Shown piece by piece: positions 1 through 6,894 of a DNA stretch of 8,914 bases (positions within the stretch are counted from its first letter, which is position 1; the number at the start of each line of letters is the position of its first letter). The notes beneath the pieces were generated by a model. It was not told the DNA's origin. It saw nothing but the letters and a program-made list of their open reading frames with translations, and searched no databases. The translations under genes and the position numbers were made by a program. The DNA comes from Defluviicoccus sp. (GTDB lineage Bacteria; Pseudomonadota; Alphaproteobacteria; MPNO01): positions 1 to 8,914 of the forward strand of contig JAPPHW010000431.1 of assembly GCA_028820945.1 (NCBI GenBank). The letters run 5' to 3'.

Positions 1-314
1 GCGCCGTCGAGGCGGGCCGCGCGATCTTCGTCGGCTCCGGCGCGGGCCGGGGCGCCCGCCCCTATTGGGGGAGCTACGCGGTGTCCAAGGCGGGGCTGGA
101 AACCATGGCGCTCTCCTGGGCGGCGGAGACCGCGCGGACCCGGCTCCGCGTGAACGTCGTCGATCCCGGCGGCACGCGAACCGCGATGCGCGCCGCTGCC
201 TATCCCGGCGAAGATCCCGACACGCTCAAGCCGCCGGACGCGCTCGGCGACATCTTCGTCGAACTCGGCGCCGCCGACTGCACGCGGCACGGCGAGGTGG
301 TGCGCGCGTACTGA
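1..314 (+). CDS. Short-chain dehydrogenase/reductase, YciK-like (3' part only)
   Basis: This is the C-terminal 103 residues of an SDR-family NAD(P)-dependent oxidoreductase; the Rossmann nucleotide-binding half lies off the left edge. The reading frame is open from base 3. The active-site motif YAVSK is visible (Tyr at visible residue 25, Lys at 29), and Ser12 in FVGSG sits where the catalytic serine is expected. The stretch RVNVVDPGGTRTAMR, followed by a segment with EDPDTLK, closely matches what I remember of E. coli YciK, a poorly characterised SDR, so I favour that subfamily. The substrate cannot be inferred. The gene ends 15 bp from the convergent end of der, with no clear terminator between them. 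A GTG at 81 is an internal valine of the YAVSK motif and not a start. The family call is firm; the YciK assignment is from memory and is moderate. Confidence 0.88.
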   Translation, partial: AVEAGRAIFVGSGAGRGARPYWGSYAVSKAGLETMALSWAAETARTRLRVNVVDPGGTRTAMRAAAYPGEDPDTLKPPDALGDIFVELGAADCTRHGEVVRAY

Positions 315-329
315 GCCCGACCCCGGCGA

Positions 330-1679
330 TCATGCCCGTCCCGGCGCATAGGGATTCCTGCCCTTGCGGAGCGCGATCCGGATCGGCACGCCCATCAGGC
401 CAAAATCGTCCCGCAGCCCGTTGGCCAAATAGCGCAGGTAGGACTCGGGAACCGCCGAGGGGCGCGTGGTGAAGAGCGCGAAGGTGGGAGGGCGCGCCTT
501 GACCTGGGTGATGTAGCGCAACCGGAGCCGGCGTCCGTCGACGATGGGCGGCGGGTGGCGGTCGATCGCATCGGCGAACCAGCGGTTGAGCGGTCCCGTG
601 TCGACCCGACGGTTCCACACCTCGTATATCTCGAACGCCTTCGGCAACAGGCCGTTCACCCCGCGCCCGGTCAGGGCGGACAGGGTGAGAACCGGGACTC
701 CCCGGACCTGGGGCAGCGAGCGTTCCAGCCGGTCGCCGATCCGACTCATTCGGCCGCTCCTGTCCTCGACCGCGTCCCACTTGTTGACCGCCAGCACCAT
801 CGCGCGGCCCTCCTCCGCGATCTGCCGGGCGATGGCGAGATCGCTTTTCTCCAGCCCCTCGATCCCGTCGACCAGCAGCACCGCGACATGCGCGAACCGT
901 ATCGCGTTCGCCGTATCGGCGGCGGTCAGACGCTCCAGCCGTTCGCTGACTCGCGCCTTGCGGCGCAGCCCCGCGGTGTCGATCAGCCTGATGTCGCGCC
1001 CGCGCCAAGACCAGTCGACCCAGATCGAGTCCCGGGTGACGCCGGGCTCGGGGCCGGTGAGGACCCGCTCATCGTCCAGCAACCGGTTGACCAGCGTGGA
1101 TTTGCCGACATTGGGCCGCCCGACGATCGCGAGATTGAGCGGCCCGCCCTCGGCATCGGCGTCGTCCCCTTCGCCCGGACCGGCCGATTCGGCGTGCGGC
1201 GCGATGACGTCGTAGAGAGCGGAGAGCCCCTGCCCGTGCTCGGCCGAGATCGGCACCGGCTCGCCGAGGCCGAGCCCGTAGGCCTCGATCAGCCCCGCCG
1301 CGCCGGCGCCGCCCTCGCACTTGTTCGCGGCGAGCACGACGGGCTTCGAGACGCGCCTCAGCATGTCGGCGAAATGGGAGTCGAGCGGCGTAATCCCGGC
1401 GCGAGCGTCGATCAGCATCATCAGCACATGGGCTTCGTCGATGGCGCGCGCGGTCTGGGCCTGCATGCGGCCGGCCAGGGTGTCGCCGCGCTCGTCCTCG
1501 AGCCCCGCGGTGTCGATCACCCTGAAGGACAGGCCGAGGAGGCTGCCCTCGCCCTCGCGGCGGTCCCGGGTCACGCCGGGCGCCGGATGCACGAGAGCCT
1601 GGCGGCGGCCGACGAGGCGATTGAAAAGGGTCGACTTGCCGACATTGGGCCGCCCGACGATGGCGACGGTGAACGGCAT
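330..1679 (-). CDS. der: Ribosome biogenesis GTPase Der (EngA)
   Basis: Der is an essential double-domain GTPase that binds the 50S subunit during its late assembly. The 449-residue length is usual for the family. G domain 1 has its P-loop GRPNVGKST at residues 9-17, the DTAGL G3 motif at 56-60 and a G4 motif NKCE at 119-122. An acidic linker (about 165-178) follows. G domain 2 has GRPNVGKST at 187-195, DTAGL at 234-238 and NKWD at 299-302. A C-terminal KH-like domain (about 355-449) ends in a basic segment with LRKGRNPY. Glu replaces Asp in the first G4; I believe this is common in alphaproteobacterial Der. The start is the ATG at 1679, whose A is shared with the TGA of bamB (TGATG), so translation is probably coupled. 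The same frame stays open upstream to 2453, but that part is a shadow of bamB. It is the last gene of the yfgM-bamB-der operon. Confidence 0.97.
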   Translation of the reverse strand: MPFTVAIVGRPNVGKSTLFNRLVGRRQALVHPAPGVTRDRREGEGSLLGLSFRVIDTAGLEDERGDTLAGRMQAQTARAIDEAHVLMMLIDARAGITPLDSHFADMLRRVSKPVVLAANKCEGGAGAAGLIEAYGLGLGEPVPISAEHGQGLSALYDVIAPHAESAGPGEGDDADAEGGPLNLAIVGRPNVGKSTLVNRLLDDERVLTGPEPGVTRDSIWVDWSWRGRDIRLIDTAGLRRKARVSERLERLTAADTANAIRFAHVAVLLVDGIEGLEKSDLAIARQIAEEGRAMVLAVNKWDAVEDRSGRMSRIGDRLERSLPQVRGVPVLTLSALTGRGVNGLLPKAFEIYEVWNRRVDTGPLNRWFADAIDRHPPPIVDGRRLRLRYITQVKARPPTFALFTTRPSAVPESYLRYLANGLRDDFGLMGVPIRIALRKGRNPYAPGRA

Positions 1680-3025
1680 CACCTCAGCGCGAAAAGTTCC
1701 GCGTCCTCGGTCAGCAGCAACACGGTCTCGCCGGCGACCGCGGGCGCGATGAACACCGGGTCCGGCAGCTCGACCCGGCCCAGCGGCTCCCCGGTATAGG
1801 GCGAGACCGACCAGATCTCGCCGGTGCTGGCGGCGATCAGGAGCCGGTCGCTGACCAGCACCGGCCCGGACCAGCCGATGGGCCCGGTCCTGTCCTCCTC
1901 GTCCTCGAACCGCGGCAGCGAGCGGACCCAGCGGACCCTTCCGTCGCGGCGCGACAGGCAGGCGAGGTGGTTGTCGTTGGAAACCAGGTAGACGAACTCG
2001 CCCGCGACCCAGGCGGTGTTGGTTCCTCCGATCCGCTGCTCCCACAGCCGGCGACCGGTCCTGAGATCGATCGCCACCGTTCGCCCGCTGTTGCTCACGC
2101 CGATCACGAGGCCGCGGTCGATCACCGGCAATCCGCGCACATGGGCGAGACTCGAGACCGGATCGGTTCGCCGGAGCGCCACCAGCCGGTCGGACCAGAG
2201 GACCCGCCCATTCGCCGCGCGCAGGGCGACGATCGCCCCGGAGGAGAACGGCGCCACAACGATCCCGCCGTCGACGGCGGGAGACGCACCGCCGGCCAGC
2301 CCCGCCGGCTCGACGATCTCGTCGTACGACCACAGAACCCGACCCGAAGCGGCGTCGAGCGCGAAGAGCTCGTTCGAAAGGGTGACGACGAACAGCCGGC
2401 CGCCGCGCGCGGTGGGCGCGGCGCGGATCGGGTTGGACAACCTGCGCCGCCACAGCTCCGTCCCGGTCTCCGCGTCGAGAGCGAAGACATAGGCGAACCC
2501 GGTAGTGACGTAGATCCTGCCCTCACCGACCGCGAGGCCGCCTCCGAGCGTACCGCTTTCGCGGGTCTCGTCGTCAAGCTCCCGCCGCCACAGCAGGGAC
2601 CCGTCGTCGAGATCGAAGGCCCGGAGCCCGGCATCGGCATCGAGCGTGTAGACCCGGCCCCTGGCCACGATCGGCTGCGCGAGAAGCTGCCCGTCGTCGT
2701 CGGAACCGCGCCCTATATCGACGCGCCAGCGCGGCTGGAGCGCGCCCGGCGCCGCCAGGTGATGCATCGCGTGGTTCGGGAGCCCTCCCGCCTGAGGCCA
2801 GTTCGCGTTAGCCGCCGGAGGCGGAAGCTCCACGCGCAACCGGGCGATCCGGGGATCGGCCACGAGGGCCTCCTCGAGACCGACGACCGGGAGCCTCTCG
2901 CCAGGGAGCGGGGGATCTTCCGGTTCTCCGAAGAAACCGCCTCCGCAGCCGGCGGTCAGCAACAGCGTGCCGACCGCCGCGATGCGCCGGAAGCCGCGCA
3001 TGCGTGCGCTACCCGTCGGCGTCAT
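1679..3025 (-). CDS. bamB: Outer membrane assembly lipoprotein BamB (PQQ-like beta-propeller)
   Basis: BamB is the beta-propeller lipoprotein of the BAM complex, which folds and inserts outer-membrane proteins. It would be anchored to the periplasmic face of the outer membrane. The 448-residue product begins with a basic n-region (MRGFRR), a hydrophobic core and a lipobox LTAGC with the acylated Cys at residue 27. Thr rather than Leu at -3 is slightly off consensus. A short Pro/Glu-rich linker follows, and the rest is repeated propeller blades marked by [35 protein letters not shown] and [11 protein letters not shown]. The chosen ATG at 3025 overlaps the upstream stop as ATGA. An internal Met at residue 9 (3001) would give a more typical signal peptide and is a real alternative start. 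BamB beside a YfgM-like gene and der is also the order in E. coli, which strongly supports this over a PQQ-dependent dehydrogenase. No dehydrogenase motifs are seen. Confidence 0.93.
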   Translation of the reverse strand: MTPTGSARMRGFRRIAAVGTLLLTAGCGGGFFGEPEDPPLPGERLPVVGLEEALVADPRIARLRVELPPPAANANWPQAGGLPNHAMHHLAAPGALQPRWRVDIGRGSDDDGQLLAQPIVARGRVYTLDADAGLRAFDLDDGSLLWRRELDDETRESGTLGGGLAVGEGRIYVTTGFAYVFALDAETGTELWRRRLSNPIRAAPTARGGRLFVVTLSNELFALDAASGRVLWSYDEIVEPAGLAGGASPAVDGGIVVAPFSSGAIVALRAANGRVLWSDRLVALRRTDPVSSLAHVRGLPVIDRGLVIGVSNSGRTVAIDLRTGRRLWEQRIGGTNTAWVAGEFVYLVSNDNHLACLSRRDGRVRWVRSLPRFEDEEDRTGPIGWSGPVLVSDRLLIAASTGEIWSVSPYTGEPLGRVELPDPVFIAPAVAGETVLLLTEDAELFALR

Positions 3026-3675
3026 GTGCCCGCGACCAGTTTCAGCAGATGGGAGGCGCGCAGGCGGACATTCGGCGGCGCGGCGGCGTCATCGACGATT
3101 TGCTGGAAATAGGTCTTCGCCTGTTCGAGGTTCCCGGCGTTCCGCGCGATCAGGCCCAGGGTCTCCAGGGCCAGATGCCGCCACGCGCCGCCCGGTCGCG
3201 CCAGCGGCTCGATATCGGCCGCGATGCTCTGCCCGTCGGCGCCCGGCGCATCGAGCGCGTTCTGCGCCGCGAGCAGGGTGGCGAGATCGCGCATCGGCCG
3301 GTCGAGCGAATCGTCCCCGGCCAGCGCCCGGAACGCGAGGACCGCGCCCGCCCGGTCGCCGGACGATGCGCGCAGGGCGGCCGCGTGAAACCGCGCGAGA
3401 GCCCCGTAGGCGGTATCGGACTCGGCCCCGAGGGCGGCGAACAGAGCCTCCGCATCGCCGGTTTTGCCCTCCTCGGCAAGCGCCTTGGCCGCCGCGAACT
3501 TCGCCCCCGCTTCGAGCATCTGGTCGGTCCGGTATTCCTGCCAACCGGTATAGGCGGCAATCGCCAGCACCACGGCCACGGCGCCGCCGATGGCGTATTT
3601 GCCGTAGCGCCGCCAGAGCTTTTCCGCCCGTTCCTGACGCAGCTCCTCGTCGATTTCGCGAAAAATATCGGCCAC
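3022..3675 (-). CDS. YfgM-like membrane-anchored tetratricopeptide protein
   Basis: The 217-residue protein has a short charged cytoplasmic N-terminus (MADIFREIDEEL), one hydrophobic segment (about residues 27-46) and an alanine-rich, all-helical C-terminal region compatible with degenerate TPR repeats. Examples are the helices around 54-82, 90-118 and 165-195; the last contains GNLEQAKTYFQQI, a recognisable TPR half. This is the architecture of the YfgM/TPR_21 family. In E. coli, YfgM associates with SecYEG and periplasmic chaperones to assist envelope protein export. The start is a GTG at 3675, chosen because GGAGGG lies 6 bases upstream and the frame has no better start. An upstream ATG at 3703 is out of frame. 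Its stop overlaps the bamB start by four bases (ATGA), and it is the first gene of the operon. Family membership rests on topology, length and synteny more than on strong sequence motifs. Confidence 0.85.
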   Translation of the reverse strand: MADIFREIDEELRQERAEKLWRRYGKYAIGGAVAVVLAIAAYTGWQEYRTDQMLEAGAKFAAAKALAEEGKTGDAEALFAALGAESDTAYGALARFHAAALRASSGDRAGAVLAFRALAGDDSLDRPMRDLATLLAAQNALDAPGADGQSIAADIEPLARPGGAWRHLALETLGLIARNAGNLEQAKTYFQQIVDDAAAPPNVRLRASHLLKLVAGT

Positions 3676-3681
3676 GCTCGG

Positions 3682-3687
3682 CCCTCC
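3682..3687 (-). promoter_or_regulatory. Shine-Dalgarno sequence deciding the GTG start of the YfgM-like gene
   Basis: On the minus strand the bases read GGAGGG, followed by a six-base spacer CCGAGC and then GTG. Strength and spacing are near ideal. This selects the GTG at 3675 over the out-of-frame ATG at 3703. Confidence 0.75.
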
Positions 3688-3810
3688 GCCAGATCCGGTC
3701 CATGACGGCGGTCGGCACCGCCCAGGGTCCGCAGGGCAATGGGATTACAACCTCGCGGCATAAACCGCAACATTCGCGGCGGCCGGCGCCCGATTCGGGT
3801 CAACGGGCTC

Positions 3811-3841
3811 TGGACGCCGCCGCCCGAATGAGCGATATAGA
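3811..3841 (+). promoter_or_regulatory. Possible sigma70-type promoter for the DUF2794 gene
   Basis: TGGACG (3811-3816) resembles a -35 box at four of six positions. TATAGA (3836-3841) resembles a -10 box inside the only AT-rich patch of the divergent intergenic region. The 19-base spacer is longer than ideal. If used, the transcript would begin near 3848 and leave a leader of about 40 bases. This is an inspection-level guess. Confidence 0.25.
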
Positions 3842-3854
3842 TAGGGTCACGAAA

Positions 3855-3880
3855 CTGTCATCCCGAGGGAGCGCAGCGGC
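3855..3880 (+). repeat. REP-like fragment (TCATCCCGAGGGAGCGCAGC type)
   Basis: The segment containing GTCATCCCGAGGGAGCGCAG resembles one arm of a widespread family of intergenic sequences in GC-rich bacteria that read roughly GTCATCCCGAGCG...GCAGCG. Here only one arm is present, and it ends a few bases before the DUF2794 start codon. The resemblance is from memory; a single copy in the window cannot prove that it is repetitive. Confidence 0.3.
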
Positions 3881-3886
3881 AGAAGA

Positions 3887-4219
3887 ATGGCGACGGTATT
3901 CGACCTTCATGCCTATCGGCAGGAACCCAGATTCGTCTTTTTCGACCGTCGCGACCTCAACCGCCTCCTGACCCTCTACAGCCGCCGCGTCACCATGGGC
4001 GAGTGGAAAGACTACGCCATGGGCACGGGCGACGGCATGGCCATGTTCTCGGTCTTCCGCCGCGCGTCCGACCGGCCGGCCTATACCGTCGTCAAGGTAG
4101 CGGCGGGCGACCGGGGCGAACCGGAATACATGGTCTATGACGGTTCGCGGCGCCTTCGGCGGGGCACGTCGCTCGGCGCCGTGCTCGATCTCTTCGAGCC
4201 GAGGCTCCGGCTGGTCTGA
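3887..4219 (+). CDS. DUF2794 family protein (function unknown)
   Basis: This small protein of 110 residues has no signal peptide or membrane segment. The pattern FFDRRDLNRLLTLYSRRVTMGEWKDYA, then MAMFSVFRRASDRPAYTVVK, then RRGTSLGAVLDLFEPRLRLV matches my knowledge of DUF2794, a family I associate with Alphaproteobacteria. No enzymatic residues are evident; it looks like a compact alpha/beta cytoplasmic protein. The ATG at 3887 is the only plausible start, because the frame is closed by a TAG at 3842-3844 and offers no other ATG, GTG or TTG in between. The Shine-Dalgarno sequence is poor: GAGGGA lies about 16 bases away and AGAAG almost touches the start. The gene stands alone, divergent from the yfgM-bamB-der operon and ending 18 bp from the convergent NUDIX gene, so the context gives no functional hint. 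Confidence 0.85.
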   Translation: MATVFDLHAYRQEPRFVFFDRRDLNRLLTLYSRRVTMGEWKDYAMGTGDGMAMFSVFRRASDRPAYTVVKVAAGDRGEPEYMVYDGSRRLRRGTSLGAVLDLFEPRLRLV

Positions 4220-4237
4220 CCGAAGGCGCGGCCGGCC

Positions 4238-4948
4238 TCATTCGTCGATCAGGACATGGCCGGTAGGCGTCCACTTGAAGTAGGGCACCGGACCGTCGTC
4301 CCCGGTGCCGGCGACATCCCCGTAGGAAGCGCCGAAATGGATCAGTACCCGCCGGGTGATCTGGGCAAGTTCCAGCGTCAGCGCCTCCTCGACGGCGAAC
4401 CATTTCAGCCCCAGCAACTCGCCGGAGCCCCTGACCTGCCCAGTCACGTGCTCGTGCGCGACGACGAAGAACCGGGCGTTGAACCTGACGGGGCGGATCG
4501 GCGGGGTCACCGCGCGCGCGACATAAGCGAGCGCGCCCAGCGCCGGCGCGAACCCGGCGGCGAAAAACCCTTCCCAGCCGCGCGGCGGCGGTCGGCGGGG
4601 ATCGGGATCCGGTCCGCCGACGATCAGCCCGGTCTCCTCGAAGGTCTCGCGGATCGCGGCCACCGCCATCGCGCGCGCCCGTGCGGGGCCGAGCCGCCGT
4701 TCCAGCCGCGCCGAAGTGCCGGGAGCAAGCGGGGTCGCGCAGCGAACCCTCGAGTCCCGGGCGTCTATCCGGCCGCCGGGAAAGACGAACCTGTGTGGCA
4801 TGAAGCGGTGCCTGGCGTGCCGCTCGCCCATCAACACCTCCAGCACGCCGGCGTTCTCGCGATAGACGATCAGAGTAGCCGCGTCGCGCGGCCGCGCGAG
4901 AGGATCGCCGGGCGCGCGGACCGGCGGAGGAGGCGGAGATGAATTCAT
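4238..4948 (-). CDS. NUDIX hydrolase, NUDT7/NUDT19-like arrangement
   Basis: This 236-residue NUDIX enzyme would be expected to cleave a nucleoside- or other diphosphate-linked substrate X. The NUDIX box is split. FVFPGGRID (54-62) gives its glycine part, and RETFEETGL (100-108) gives the metal-binding RExxEExG helix, with an insertion of about 30 residues between them. That insertion resembles the CoA/NUDT7-NUDT19 group rather than MutT. The N-terminus is Pro-rich and precedes strand DAATLIVYR (22-30). A later segment, RFNARFFVVAHEHVTGQVRGSGELLGLKWF, is typical of alphaproteobacterial members as I recall them. The ATG at 4948 overlaps the stop of fni by four bases (ATGA), indicating translational coupling. 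The longer open frame running upstream to 5425 is a shadow of fni. It is not a type 1 IPP isomerase: the RExxEExG box is canonical, and that family's metal-binding Cys/His motif is not seen. The substrate is unknown. Confidence 0.88.
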   Translation of the reverse strand: MNSSPPPPPVRAPGDPLARPRDAATLIVYRENAGVLEVLMGERHARHRFMPHRFVFPGGRIDARDSRVRCATPLAPGTSARLERRLGPARARAMAVAAIRETFEETGLIVGGPDPDPRRPPPRGWEGFFAAGFAPALGALAYVARAVTPPIRPVRFNARFFVVAHEHVTGQVRGSGELLGLKWFAVEEALTLELAQITRRVLIHFGASYGDVAGTGDDGPVPYFKWTPTGHVLIDE

Positions 4949-6048
4949 CGGCGCAGCGCGCGTCGGGGTATGACGGCCGGCTCGGGAATCGGGGACGGGA
5001 CCCGCGGCACGGGCTCCCAGTCCGATGTCCGCCGCAGGACCGCGCGGCGAAGCGTGCCGATGTCGCGGGCGCCGACGCAGAAAGCGGCGATCCCGAGCTC
5101 TTCGATCATCCGCCTCATTCGCCCGGCCGCCGCTTCGGCCGCATCGGCACCGTGTTCCAGCATCGGGGCCGCGGTACCAGCCAATGAGGCCCCCAGCCTG
5201 ATTGCCTTGGCGGCATCGATGCCGTTCCGGATGCCCCCGCTCGCGAAGACCGGTCGGCCGGGAATTGCCCGCACGACGTCGATCAGCGCGGCAGCGGTGG
5301 GAATCCCCCAGCCGGCGAAGCTGTGGGCCACCGCCCGGATCTCGGGATCGGTCTGGCGGCGCGCCTCGACCTCGCTCCAGCTCGTGCCCCCGGCGCCCGA
5401 AACGTCGATCCCGGCGAGACCGCAATCGATCAGGCGCGTCGCGGCGGCGGCCCCTATCCCGTTGCCGACCTCCTTGCCGACGATGGGAACGTCAAGCGAG
5501 GAGGCGAGGTCCTCGACCCTCCGGCAAAGCCCGTCCCAGTTGCGGTCTCCGCCCGCCTGCACCGCTTCCTGCAAGGGATTGAAGTGGAGGAACAGCGCGT
5601 CCGCGCCGATCGTCTCGATCGCGCGCCGTGCCTCGTCCGCGCCGTAACCGTAGTTGAGCTGGACGGCGCCGAAATTGGCGAAAAGCAGGATGTTCGGGGC
5701 AACATCGCGCACGCGGTAGGATTCGGCGAGCGCCGGGTTCTCGATCATCGCGCGTTGGGAGCCAACCCCCATCGCGATGCCGAGCGATTCGGCGGCGGCG
5801 GCAAGGTTCCGGTTGATGTCGCGCGCCCGGGCCGTTCCTCCCGTCATGCTCGCGATCAGCAACGGCGCCTTCAGGGAGCGCCCGAACAGCCGCGTCGACA
5901 GGTCGACCGCGTCGAGATCGATCTCCGGCAGCGCGGCATGCTCGAAGAAGAATCGCTCGAAGCCTGTGGATATCCCCTTGGCGGAGACGTCCTCCCCGAG
6001 GACGGTATCGATATGTTCCTTCTTGCGGGCCTCGATGTCGCCGCTCAT
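4945..6048 (-). CDS. fni: Type 2 isopentenyl-diphosphate delta-isomerase (FMN-dependent)
   Basis: The enzyme interconverts isopentenyl and dimethylallyl diphosphate using FMN, NADPH and Mg2+, in the cytoplasm. The 367-residue TIM-barrel shows the family motifs in order: RKKEHI (8-13), substrate- and flavin-binding SMTGGT (67-72), GVGSQRA (94-100), NFGAVQL (125-131), HFNPLQE (155-161) with the Gln160/Glu161 catalytic and metal-ligand pair, GKEVGNG (191-197), GIDVSGAGGTSW (213-224) and the phosphate-binding GGIRNGIDAAKAIRLGA (271-287). The C-terminus carries a Pro/Arg-rich tail of about 25 residues beyond the barrel, longer than I expect for the family. The ATG at 6048 is 6 bases after the DUF3891 stop, and its TGA overlaps the NUDIX start, so it is the centre of a three-gene operon. 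No mevalonate-pathway or carotenoid gene is visible nearby. Confidence 0.96.
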   Translation of the reverse strand: MSGDIEARKKEHIDTVLGEDVSAKGISTGFERFFFEHAALPEIDLDAVDLSTRLFGRSLKAPLLIASMTGGTARARDINRNLAAAAESLGIAMGVGSQRAMIENPALAESYRVRDVAPNILLFANFGAVQLNYGYGADEARRAIETIGADALFLHFNPLQEAVQAGGDRNWDGLCRRVEDLASSLDVPIVGKEVGNGIGAAAATRLIDCGLAGIDVSGAGGTSWSEVEARRQTDPEIRAVAHSFAGWGIPTAAALIDVVRAIPGRPVFASGGIRNGIDAAKAIRLGASLAGTAAPMLEHGADAAEAAAGRMRRMIEELGIAAFCVGARDIGTLRRAVLRRTSDWEPVPRVPSPIPEPAVIPRRALRR

Positions 6049-6054
6049 CGAGAC

Positions 6055-6864
6055 TCAGCCGGCGACAAGCCGCACCGTCTGGCTCTCCTCGTCGATCGCG
6101 GCGAGATCGACGTTCGCCGCATCGCGCCGGGGCGCCACGTAGCGCCCGGCAAACGAGACTTCGAGCCCGTCTTCCCCGAAGGGATAGGGATCGAGCGCGT
6201 ATGTAACGTCGTCCCGCGGGGTGAGCGCGATGGACACGTCCTCATTTCTCGACCTCGGCACATGGGTGAAGGTCTCGGGCTTACGGTCGGCCGCGCCGTT
6301 GCAGTTGAAGTAGAGCGCCATCGTGTCGAAGAACTGGAGCTGCTTGTAGTTCTGCATCACCTGCGCCTCGTCGACCCACGAAGCGGTGTCGGGGTTCTCC
6401 GCCAGCGCGTGCTTGAGGCGGGCCTGACGTTCGAGCTCGCCGTTGAGCATGCCCTCCGCCGTCGCCCGGTTTTCGGCGGCGAGTTTGTCGAGCAGCACAT
6501 GGTCCGACATCCCGTAGCGGCCGTTATAGAGGCCCCAGCTGTGCATGCTCGACAACAGCCCGCAATAGGCGTGGCGGCGGCTGTTGAACTCGGGCGAGGC
6601 GGCGGATGTCTTGACGATCTCCGAGAACGGCGTCTGGACGAGGTTGTAGGGCAGGCCGGTGGCCGGGTCGATCCGGCCTTCCCCGTCGAGATCGGCCCAG
6701 CCCGCGTCGTGGTTGTCGACGATGTAGAGCACCACGTCGCGCGGCTCGACCGTCTCGAACGCGTCGTTGCCGAAGGCGCGCGCGAGGCGCCCGGCGAAGG
6801 TCGTGTGCTGGGCCATCGTGATGACGAAACGCGGCTCTTCCGGGGGTGCACTCTGCACGATCAT
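6055..6864 (-). CDS. DUF3891 family protein with HD-like metal-ligand pattern
   Basis: The 269-residue protein lacks a signal peptide and membrane helices. I recognise DUF3891 from AQHTTFAGRLARAFG (18-32), IVDNHDAGW (48-56), the RIDPATGLPYNL stretch (64-75) and the SMHSWGLYNGRYG stretch (106-118). The family has no established function that I know of. The spaced residues His20, His52-Asp53, His108 and Asp180 (in LQFFDTMALYF) form an H...HD...H...D series within a helical domain, which recalls HD-domain metal phosphohydrolases; this is inference. The last 70 residues look beta-rich. The start at 6864 is set by CTGGAGG eight bases upstream; the frame stays open far beyond it, but that part is noncoding. 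The gene precedes fni with a gap of about 6 bp, so the two are probably co-transcribed. Antisense frames over this gene, including a 675-codon one, are shadows. Confidence 0.82.
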   Translation of the reverse strand: MIVQSAPPEEPRFVITMAQHTTFAGRLARAFGNDAFETVEPRDVVLYIVDNHDAGWADLDGEGRIDPATGLPYNLVQTPFSEIVKTSAASPEFNSRRHAYCGLLSSMHSWGLYNGRYGMSDHVLLDKLAAENRATAEGMLNGELERQARLKHALAENPDTASWVDEAQVMQNYKQLQFFDTMALYFNCNGAADRKPETFTHVPRSRNEDVSIALTPRDDVTYALDPYPFGEDGLEVSFAGRYVAPRRDAANVDLAAIDEESQTVRLVAG

Positions 6865-6872
6865 CTTTCGAG

Positions 6873-6879
6873 CCTCCAG
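6873..6879 (-). promoter_or_regulatory. Shine-Dalgarno sequence of the DUF3891 gene
   Basis: The minus strand reads CTGGAGG, then eight bases, then ATG. This strong, well-spaced site fixes the start within an open frame that otherwise extends to 7419. Confidence 0.75.
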
Positions 6880-6894
6880 ATCGGGTTTGCCCGG

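Noticed and set aside
1680..2453. Open frame extending der upstream by 258 codons (possible fusion)
   Set aside because: The extension overlaps bamB in another frame and is Arg-rich noise; [12 protein letters not shown] at 1679 is the normal Der start.
1679..3025. bamB as a PQQ-dependent alcohol or glucose dehydrogenase
   Set aside because: It is a lipoprotein with short propeller repeats, lacks the dehydrogenase length and catalytic motifs, and sits beside der.
1967..3112. 381-codon plus-strand open frame antisense to bamB
   Set aside because: The composition is Arg/Pro/Gly-rich without motifs, and bamB on the other strand is unmistakable.
3789..3799. CCCGATTCGGG palindrome as an operator in the divergent region
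   Set aside because: A five-base stem in a GC-rich spacer is easily due to chance, and no regulator is encoded nearby.
4238..4948. NUDIX gene as a type 1 IPP isomerase
   Set aside because: It has a canonical RExxEExG box with a long insertion, and the Cys/His metal-site motif of type 1 isomerases is not seen.
4949..5425. Upstream extension of the NUDIX frame
   Set aside because: It overlaps fni in another frame; the ATG at 4948 overlapping the fni stop is the natural start.
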